This document shows, one piece after another, positions 32,839 to 38,791 of a stretch of 38,791 nt of DNA. The stretch comes from Firmicutes bacterium UBA4996. GTDB taxonomy: Bacteria; Bacillota; Limnochordia; Darwinibacteriales; Darwinibacteriaceae. The stretch is taken from NCBI GenBank assembly GCA_002396805.1, contig DGYW01000018.1:4984-43774 (forward strand), written 5' to 3'. The notes under the pieces were generated by a model. The model was given only the letters and a program-made list of their open reading frames with translations. It was not told where the DNA came from and searched no databases. The position numbers were made by a program, and so were the translations under genes. Every line of letters starts with the position of its first letter. Positions within the stretch are counted from its first letter, which is position 1.

Positions 32839-33833
32839 CGTTTATCACCTACCGTCACCCGAGGATCAAGCAGAACGTAGACTAAGTCCGTTATTAAGAT
32901 CGCCAGAATAGTAAAACCCGAGAGCAGTAACATGATCCCCATCATTAACGGATAGTCATTAGTGTTGTTCGCTTCTAAGAACAAAGTTCCCATACCATTC
33001 CAGTTGAAGACTTGTTCAATCACAACTTGTCCACCGATCAAACCGCTGATGCTCATGCCCAGTGATGTGACGATAGGCAACATGGAGTTGCGCAAGATGT
33101 GTTTATACCGAATCGTATTTTGCTTTAAGCCTTTCGCTTTAGCCGTCAAGATGAAGTCTTCATTAGTCACGGCAATCACCGCATTACGGGTACCCTGAGC
33201 GTGACCGATGATACTTCCTACCGCCATACTCAAGACCGGTAGAGCCGCGTTATACGCTACTGTACGTATGGCAGCAAGGCTCCAGTCAAAGTTGGCCACC
33301 ATATTGGAGTCGGTGTAGGCGGGGAACACTTCAAGTTCAAAGCCCAAGTAAAATGACAACATTAAAGCAATAAAAAAGCCTGGTATCGCCACCATAATAG
33401 TGGAGGCGTTTAGTAACAGGGTGTCCTGCCAGCGCCCGCGTTTTGTGGCTGCCACGACACCAAACATTACACCGATGATCAAGCCTATCAACAAGGTGCT
33501 GACCGATAAAACTAACGTCCAGGGCAGTCGTTCCACAATCAAATCAATGACTGCTGGCGAACCAGGCCTAAAGGACTTTCCTAAATCGCCTTTGGACAAA
33601 CCCTGTAGGTAGTTTAGATACTGCTGCCAGGTAGAAACGTCAAAACCGTATTGTTTGCGGGTGACTTGTTTGATAATCTCGTATTCGATCTCACTCATAT
33701 TCCCTTGGGGAGGATAATAACGCTCCGCGGGATCCACAACACCAATGCGGGGTATGAAAAAGTTTAGCGTTATCACCACTACGAACACAAAGAGCGAATA
33801 AAAGATGCGTTTAATGACATAAGTGTTCTTCAT
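32835..33833 (-). CDS. OppB-type permease
   Basis: This is a 332-aa permease with the usual N-terminal membrane helix (VIKRIFYSLFVFVVVITL). After it comes an exterior insertion of about 35 residues (PAERYYPPQGNMSEIEYEII) before the Opp-type KDLGKSFRPGSP region. The EAA loop is LTAKAKGLKQNTIRYKHILR, and the C-terminal VYVLLDPRVTVGDKR is typical. It forms the membrane channel with the OppC-type protein, and its stop overlaps the OppC-type start. The gap to the binding protein is only 4 bases. Confidence 0.94.
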   Translation of the reverse strand: MKNTYVIKRIFYSLFVFVVVITLNFFIPRIGVVDPAERYYPPQGNMSEIEYEIIKQVTRKQYGFDVSTWQQYLNYLQGLSKGDLGKSFRPGSPAVIDLIVERLPWTLVLSVSTLLIGLIIGVMFGVVAATKRGRWQDTLLLNASTIMVAIPGFFIALMLSFYLGFELEVFPAYTDSNMVANFDWSLAAIRTVAYNAALPVLSMAVGSIIGHAQGTRNAVIAVTNEDFILTAKAKGLKQNTIRYKHILRNSMLPIVTSLGMSISGLIGGQVVIEQVFNWNGMGTLFLEANNTNDYPLMMGIMLLLSGFTILAILITDLVYVLLDPRVTVGDKR

Positions 33834-33837
33834 TCCT

Positions 33838-35700
33838 TCACCTACTCACATTTGATTTCTTCAAATTCTGTAAAGTAGAGGTGTTAAGGACTGTTGAGCC
33901 CTCCACAATGTTATAACCGATAAAGCGATCCGTGCGTGCCACGGAAATTACGTTCGATGTGTAAAGAGGGATCTTGTAATACTCCTCTGCTAGTATCGGC
34001 TGGATTGCCTTAATCAGATCATACTTAGTGTTCAAGTTCAAGGTAAATCTCATGTTCTCAATCAATGTGTCAAGTTCTCTATTGACCAAACGTCCGTAAT
34101 TTGACGTACGTCCTAAGGCCGAAAAGTGTGCATTGTACATGATATCAATGTTCGAAAGAGAGAATGAAACGCCATGTAAAGTCATGTCAAACCGGCTAGT
34201 ATAAAGGTAGGTTGATTCTGGTTGGGTTCCCTTGGCTGCATAATTTACCTTGATACCTATCTTTTGGAACTGAATTTCCAAGTAGGAAATGCAATCCTGT
34301 TCACCAGGTGAACCCAGGATACTGAAAGTGATCCTCTCACCATTCAGTAAACGATAACCATCCTTGTCCCTATCAGGTACGATCGTATCCAGGATAGCGT
34401 TTGCTTCGGCCACCCGAGCCTGGTAATCAATTGGCAGATAGTCCGCATCAGGATTATAAAAGTCAGGTAATGTGCTCCGCATCAAGCCTGAGCTCGCAGG
34501 AATTCCTGCGCCATTGAGGACATTCTTAATTAAGTCCTCTTGATTTACCGCTAAAGCGATTGCCCTCCGGAAATCTTTAATACTTAGCAAATCCCTTATG
34601 GGATTTTGTTCACTAGAAACGGGATTAACATTTAACACCAATGTCTGAATATAGGTGCCAGGGGCATTGGAGATAAAAAGATCCTTTTCTTTTTCAAAGA
34701 GTTGTAGATAATTGGAGCTCACGGAGTTATCCAAAACATCAATATGCCCTTTCAATAAGGCATAGATGGCTACATTTATTTCCTGATAAAGCACATATTT
34801 TATTGTCTCTATGTTGTACAGGGGACTACCATCTTCTTTTGTCCGATGATAATCTGTACGGCGCCTCAGCACGATTTGTTGACTTCCCGATTCTTCAGTA
34901 TCCAGGACAAATTGTCCACTACCAACAGGATAACGATAGCGATAGAGGGTTTCTTCGGTCGGCGCGGCACTGTTCAATTGGTTTTGTGGAGTCACAACCG
35001 GCTCCCAGATGTGTTTGGGTAAAATCAAGACAGAGGTGAAAAGTGGCATCACTGACCCCAACACCTTATTAACGTGGAGATAGATCACGGTATCCTTATC
35101 TTCTTCAGCGATCTCATAACCCTGTTCCCGAGCACCGTGTTCATAAGTGAACAAGCCCCGCTGAGTCAAAACACCGTTAGTGTATTTATGCCGCAAATCG
35201 CTGGTCCAGGCCAAGGCACCAGCATGGTTGGATAGCAGATTATTCGTAGCGATATCCAATGAATAGTAAACATCCTCCACCGTCAAAGGTTTTCCATCGC
35301 TCCAGGTGATGTTGTCATGAATAATAACTTTAACAGCCAGATACTTGTGGCTGGGGTCACTGTAAACCTCTTCTAAACGGGCATAGTCAATAGACCCATC
35401 CTCGGTGAGAATGGGTTCACCCGCTTGATCCACGTAGTACCACTCCTGACCAATAGAGGGAACAAAATTACCGGTGTCTTCATCGTAGCTAAATAAGGAA
35501 TCATACAGCATACCAGCAATTGTAGGCGCGATTCCTTCCCGTGATAACCAAGGCATATAAGCCGTGGGAAATGATGCCTGAACTGAACCGACGTACAGTG
35601 TATCTGCGTTGGGTCGATGAATTTGCCCGGGATTTTGGCACGATGTTAAGCACAGAACCATAATGCCCATCATGATTATGAGCATTAGCTTTTTTGCCAT
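33838..35700 (-). CDS. Large family 5 solute-binding lipoprotein
   Basis: This is a 620-aa lipoprotein, larger than the usual 500-560. I chose ATG 35700 after GAGGTG; the frame also has a GTG at 35709. The lipobox is LTSC (Cys21). Family 5 hallmarks are IAPTIAGMLYDSLFSYD, ITWSDGKPLTVEDVYYSLD, VLILPKHIWEP, PVGSGQFVLD and FRRAIALAVNQEDLIKNVL. An extra segment at about 80-110 (WYYVDQAGEPILTEDGSIDY) and another around 150-190 account for the additional length. It is the substrate-capturing subunit of the operon; specificity is unknown. Confidence 0.93.
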   Translation of the reverse strand: MAKKLMLIIMMGIMVLCLTSCQNPGQIHRPNADTLYVGSVQASFPTAYMPWLSREGIAPTIAGMLYDSLFSYDEDTGNFVPSIGQEWYYVDQAGEPILTEDGSIDYARLEEVYSDPSHKYLAVKVIIHDNITWSDGKPLTVEDVYYSLDIATNNLLSNHAGALAWTSDLRHKYTNGVLTQRGLFTYEHGAREQGYEIAEEDKDTVIYLHVNKVLGSVMPLFTSVLILPKHIWEPVVTPQNQLNSAAPTEETLYRYRYPVGSGQFVLDTEESGSQQIVLRRRTDYHRTKEDGSPLYNIETIKYVLYQEINVAIYALLKGHIDVLDNSVSSNYLQLFEKEKDLFISNAPGTYIQTLVLNVNPVSSEQNPIRDLLSIKDFRRAIALAVNQEDLIKNVLNGAGIPASSGLMRSTLPDFYNPDADYLPIDYQARVAEANAILDTIVPDRDKDGYRLLNGERITFSILGSPGEQDCISYLEIQFQKIGIKVNYAAKGTQPESTYLYTSRFDMTLHGVSFSLSNIDIMYNAHFSALGRTSNYGRLVNRELDTLIENMRFTLNLNTKYDLIKAIQPILAEEYYKIPLYTSNVISVARTDRFIGYNIVEGSTVLNTSTLQNLKKSNVSR

Positions 35701-35724
35701 GATTTTCACCTCAGAGCCTTTTGA

Positions 35725-37104
35725 TTACTTTGTTAACATGAAGCTGTAGTTTGTACCATCAATTTCGAAGGTCAGATTTAATCCCGTGGGCCAGATTTCG
35801 CCTGCGCTGACAGATGCTGGTGCTGTCAATGTAACCATATGGGCCATTGGTCCAGCACTTATGTTAAAAGTACCATTCTGCCTCATTAACTCGAGATTAT
35901 CATTCTCCTGATCCACAATTACCAGCTCAAACGAACCATCTGCATTCATCGTGAGAGTCGCTAAATACGCTTCATTCACCATGGTACCGCCACTGAACTC
36001 ACCTTGAATTGCCGCATCATAGAAATGCCACTCCACATTTTTGACAGTGTCGGAAAGATCAAATGTTGCATTGAGCGTGTAATTGGCTTTAGTCCCCACA
36101 ATTGGTGTGCTTTGGTCCCCACTTGGAGTAAAGGTCATGGTTCCATTAGTAGCTTCAAAGGCACCTTGTTCAACGTGCTTTACATCATTATAGATAGATG
36201 TAAAGGTATATCCTCCAAAATAGTCAAGTTCCAGCGCAGCCTGTGCTTCGCCGTTGTCAATGCTTTGCTGAGCATACCAATTACCAGCATGTTTCGCTGT
36301 TGTGGCTACCCTTAACAGCCTTTCTTCTCGGTCAGAAATTGCGGACGATTTTACACTTAACTCGAGCCCGCCATCATCGGTAATTGCTCCCCATAGCTCC
36401 ATCTCGCCTTGGGGTGTTAAACCGAAGTTTTGCCCCGTAACCCGGAACGTGCCGCGTTCTTCATACTGTACGGTTTCTCCTAAACTGTCATGGGTACTCA
36501 CATAATGGTAGCGTGCTCCTGGTCCAAGGTTAAGTACATACTTATAATCAACCCCGTCTTCACTCGAAAAGCCCAAATAAGTGTCGTAATACTCTTCATA
36601 GACATACTTATTGGCCATTAAATGGTGAATTATTTCTGGGTTATCTGAGTCTACAGCTTCAAAGGAAATATTGGCGGAACCATAAGGTAAAGGTGTTCGG
36701 AAGATTAGATTATGCCCAATTCTCTCGAATGTGGCTGTTTTTGATTTTTCCGGTGTTGAGTCAGAATAGATCATCAAGTAGGTACCGTCTAGTTCTCCGA
36801 TTGTTCCACTGCCGCGGTCAGAAGCAAACTGACGATTAGCGGATAGAATGAATTTGCTGTCCTCATCGATCCGCAAATAAAATGTAAGTGCCATTCCTAA
36901 ATCGGTAAGATCAATCGCGTAGTCACCGTGAAGTTCGAATTTCTCAGCAGGGACCTGACTTCCAGTACTAGTGGCAGCCGCGTTCTCCTGAACATTAGTC
37001 TCAATAATTTGTTCTGCGGGTTTAGGCTTACCGCAGCCACTAAGAACCACAACAATTCCAACCAGCAAAAGGATAAGACTATTTCGCATTACCTTATTCT
37101 GCAT
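35725..37104 (-). CDS. Lipoprotein with about four beta-rich repeats
   Basis: This is a 459-aa lipoprotein of unrecognised family. ATG 37104 has GAGGAG 7 bases upstream. The lipobox is LSGC (Cys24), followed by a Thr/Ser/Ala/Gln-rich linker to about residue 55. The rest is beta-rich and shows about four units (58-140, 175-255, 272-350, 367-455). Each goes G.(W/Y), a Y.L.L..(D/G)G.(Y/F) strand pair, E.G.(F/Y), often TPxG, and a final LxL/LxF strand. The clearest piece is EERGTFRVTGQNFGLTPQGE. The same unit occurs twice in the exported protein at 37995-38708. It begins the six-gene Opp-type operon, 24 bases before the binding protein, suggesting an accessory substrate-binding or surface role. 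Confidence 0.8.
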   Translation of the reverse strand: MQNKVMRNSLILLLVGIVVVLSGCGKPKPAEQIIETNVQENAAATSTGSQVPAEKFELHGDYAIDLTDLGMALTFYLRIDEDSKFILSANRQFASDRGSGTIGELDGTYLMIYSDSTPEKSKTATFERIGHNLIFRTPLPYGSANISFEAVDSDNPEIIHHLMANKYVYEEYYDTYLGFSSEDGVDYKYVLNLGPGARYHYVSTHDSLGETVQYEERGTFRVTGQNFGLTPQGEMELWGAITDDGGLELSVKSSAISDREERLLRVATTAKHAGNWYAQQSIDNGEAQAALELDYFGGYTFTSIYNDVKHVEQGAFEATNGTMTFTPSGDQSTPIVGTKANYTLNATFDLSDTVKNVEWHFYDAAIQGEFSGGTMVNEAYLATLTMNADGSFELVIVDQENDNLELMRQNGTFNISAGPMAHMVTLTAPASVSAGEIWPTGLNLTFEIDGTNYSFMLTK

Positions 37105-37141
37105 TTTGACACTCCTCATTTCGGATATTGCAGTCGCGAGG

Positions 37142-37185
37142 CATAAAATATAGGCAAAGGCAAGCGCTTTCGCGCATGCCTTGCC
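37142..37185 (-). terminator. Terminator after the 222-aa unknown gene
   Basis: On the minus strand, GGCAAGGCA T GCGC, a GAAA tetraloop, then GCGC T TGCCTTTGCC forms a long stem (37153-37185) with one T-T mismatch and one bulge, followed by TATATTTTAT. It isolates the Opp-type operon from upstream transcription. Confidence 0.82.
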
Positions 37186-37200
37186 ACTAAACTACACGAA

Positions 37201-37869
37201 TTAGTAGGGATAAATCATTTTCGTACCAAAGCCATCCCGTGACACACAGTTGTCAAAGATCTCTTCAATGGTGAAGACATAAGCTGGATATCTTAACCAA
37301 CGGCTCTTATCAGGTCTGTGATATACATCGTGTTGGGCATTGACGAACTGTTGATAAACCTCCCGTTTTCCAGACTCGGCTTCATCGAAGATCGCTAGTT
37401 GACCCCTTAGTTCGTAAGAAACCATGGGCGGTTGATAAAACAAAAGTGTTGCTTCAGGATTCACCTTGGCATTTTCCCAAGTATGTTTCTTGGCCATTTC
37501 TAGACTGGCCATTTTAGTAAAGTCCACACGATAGTGCATATCGGGATGATAGATTTGCTCTACTAAGACCTTAAGACCATTCCTACTATGGGCTTTGTCG
37601 TCCCCATCATAGGAGTCAATGTGGTTCATATAGGCTTCTAAAACTTCTTCCAAATACTCATCCTTGGGAATAAAACCGATACCTTTGATACTAGCATTTA
37701 AACCTGCCGGACCATTGGTAATGATACCAGGGTTATGAGAGCAAAAGCTTAAGAATACCTTCTCTTTTGACATTTCCTCTTCTTCATACAACTTCATTAC
37801 GGTGTTAGCACGAGTGATAAAAGCCCATTTGAAGAACGATTCTGCAGTTTTCATAGTTTTTTCAGTCAT
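37201..37869 (-). CDS. Hypothetical protein, possibly FMN split-barrel-like
   Basis: This is a 222-aa soluble protein; no signal peptide or membrane helix. ATG 37869 is 9 bases after GGAGG; nearer in-frame starts are too close to that site. The C-terminal half reads WENAKVNPEATLLFYQPP, YELRGQLAIFDE and QQFVNAQHDVYHRP, which loosely resembles the NP.(V)(S/T)LLF...G.A strand order of pyridoxamine-phosphate-oxidase-like flavoproteins. The N-terminal half (FLSFCSHNPGIITNGPAGL) does not clearly fit, so the assignment is weak. It is flanked by terminators on both sides and looks monocistronic. Confidence 0.7.
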   Translation of the reverse strand: MTEKTMKTAESFFKWAFITRANTVMKLYEEEEMSKEKVFLSFCSHNPGIITNGPAGLNASIKGIGFIPKDEYLEEVLEAYMNHIDSYDGDDKAHSRNGLKVLVEQIYHPDMHYRVDFTKMASLEMAKKHTWENAKVNPEATLLFYQPPMVSYELRGQLAIFDEAESGKREVYQQFVNAQHDVYHRPDKSRWLRYPAYVFTIEEIFDNCVSRDGFGTKMIYPY

Positions 37870-37912
37870 CCGATCCATCCTCCACAAACGTATTTTTATT
37901 CACTTAGAAAAG

Positions 37913-37943
37913 ATGGCAAAACGAGTGATGTTCGTTCTGCCAT
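37913..37943 (-). terminator. Terminator after the exported repeat protein
   Basis: On the minus strand, a 12-bp stem with one mismatch (ATGGCAGAACGA with TCGTTTTGCCAT, 7-base loop) is followed by CTTTTCT. Confidence 0.8.
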
Positions 37944-37994
37944 TTTCAAAAGTCTTTCCCTAAATTAAAAGGGTATAAGATAATTCCAAGCAGA

Positions 37995-38708
37995 TTATTG
38001 CAAGCCTAGCTTTATTTCCATGCGCATGCCCATAACCGCAGAGACGATGAATGGGGCTGCGATTTCACCGGAATCCACTGTGCCTGTAACGGCGTCGGCT
38101 GAATCCGCGATGTGGAATGCGATTTCCGTTCCACCCAGAGTATATGTGCCGGTTTCGTGCACTGCTGCCGTATCATTAGAGGGGACGGCCATGTAAAAGT
38201 ATTCACCTCTGTGGGTTAAGTACAGTGTAGCTTCTACAACTGTTGGTCCTTGTAGTGTAGCCCGATATACTCCGGCAACTTTATTGTTTGATAGTGTAAG
38301 TGTCGCCTCGGTACGTCTTGGTGCCATTTGAGATGGTTTAACCCCTATTGTTATAGAACCATCTGTGTCGATGCTTCCTTCGATAGCCTCTTGGCCTTGT
38401 GGGGTAATAACTAGTTTACCGTTATCCGAATCCAAAACGTAGGTTCCGGTCTCAACAAAATCATACAAAGTGTCTCCCATAAGGAAATAACTCTTGATCT
38501 CGTAACTCTTGTCTTCTTTCAATTCCAGGGTGTAGTTATAAGCGACAGTGCCCATTCCTCCTGAGGTTTCGTGTCCTCCGGCATAGATCCCTGCGCCTGC
38601 AGCGTGGGCCTTAACCCCTCCGCTCTGCCATGCTGTAAACGTTAAGAGAGTTACAACAAAAGCCAAAGCAAAAAGCCTTTTTCTCAACTTCTTTTTTTGA
38701 TGCCACAT
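37995..38708 (-). CDS. Exported protein with two beta-rich repeats
   Basis: This is a 237-aa exported protein of unrecognised family. A strongly basic N-terminus (MWHQKKKLRKR), a hydrophobic core and a VKAHA-AG cleavage site make a signal peptide; no lipobox. The mature part contains two units (about 41-128 and 145-225): YTLELKEDKSYEI ... VETGTYVLDSDNGKLVITPQG and ATLYLTHRGEYFYM ... HETGTYTLGGTEIAF. They match the repeats of the lipoprotein at 35725-37104. GGGAGGT lies 12 bases before ATG 38708, slightly far. A perfect consensus promoter upstream suggests high expression. Confidence 0.78.
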   Translation of the reverse strand: MWHQKKKLRKRLFALAFVVTLLTFTAWQSGGVKAHAAGAGIYAGGHETSGGMGTVAYNYTLELKEDKSYEIKSYFLMGDTLYDFVETGTYVLDSDNGKLVITPQGQEAIEGSIDTDGSITIGVKPSQMAPRRTEATLTLSNNKVAGVYRATLQGPTVVEATLYLTHRGEYFYMAVPSNDTAAVHETGTYTLGGTEIAFHIADSADAVTGTVDSGEIAAPFIVSAVMGMRMEIKLGLQ

Positions 38709-38742
38709 AAATAGTACTTAACCTCCCTTTCATTTTTCGATA

Positions 38743-38771
38743 ATTATACACCCGGAGTGCACTTATGTCAA
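38743..38771 (-). promoter_or_regulatory. Perfect consensus sigma-A promoter of the exported repeat protein
   Basis: On the minus strand TTGACA (38766-38771), a 17-base spacer and TATAAT (38743-38748) match both consensus hexamers exactly. The start codon is 34 bases downstream of the -10 box, leaving a short leader that holds the GGGAGGT site. Confidence 0.88.
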
Positions 38772-38791
38772 GCTCGCAGGCTGATAGGACT

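Noticed and set aside
1..38791. CRISPR arrays, tRNA or rRNA genes, insertion sequences and phage genes
   Set aside because: No regularly spaced direct repeats, no cloverleaf-like GTTCGA-centred sequences, no transposase or integrase motifs were seen.

Overview
The window looks like a chromosomal stretch from a Firmicutes-type bacterium (phylum Bacillota). The signs are strong AGGAGG-like ribosome binding sites, frequent GTG and TTG starts, a LplB/YtcP-type sugar ABC permease pair, and thymidylate synthase ThyX. Two of the three complete ABC solute-binding proteins have an ordinary signal peptide without a lipobox, although true lipoproteins occur nearby. That is unusual for a monoderm and is compatible with one of the diderm or deep-branching Firmicutes lineages; this is inference. 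I see no rRNA, tRNA, CRISPR array, insertion sequence, phage gene or integrase.

Layout. 1-3103 (+): the end of a sugar-uptake operon with a partial LplB-type permease, a YtcP-type permease and a secreted binding protein, closed by a strong hairpin. 3152-3703 (-): dps with a near-consensus promoter overlapped by a 23-bp Fur/PerR-like palindrome. 3737-6731 (-): a two-gene unit of MATE exporter and cytoplasmic gamma-glutamyltransferase. 7098-9181 (+): a short-chain dehydrogenase and a serine beta-lactamase-like esterase. 9297-10740 (-): a membrane-anchored alpha/beta hydrolase and, upstream of it, the fused remains of two dead genes. 10889-11716 (+): an Fpg/Nei-like protein lacking catalytic residues. 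11787-13471 (-): a lipoprotein and an M23 peptidase. 13892-17753: a glycan cluster with a GT4-GT2 fusion overlapping a BadF-type kinase, facing a second GT4. 17862-20810: a c-di-GMP phosphodiesterase with a dead GGDEF domain, convergent with thyX. 20894-24679 (-): a promoter followed by two exported beta-propeller proteins, one of them a 920-aa fusion to a metallophosphatase. 25102-25974 (+): an amidase lipoprotein. 26038-37104 (-): two neighbouring peptide/oligosaccharide ABC systems. 37201-38771 (-): a protein of unknown function and a small exported repeat protein behind a perfect consensus promoter.

How the genes may work together. The content is dominated by import (three ABC systems), export (MATE) and cell-envelope work (M23 peptidase, amidase, glycosyltransferases). 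The most novel-looking parts are two. One is the exported propeller/metallophosphatase pair at 20894-24679. The other is a family of beta-rich repeats of roughly 80-95 residues, present about four times in the lipoprotein that heads the large Opp-type operon and twice in the exported protein at 37995-38708. All functional assignments come from reading motifs by eye; no database search was run.
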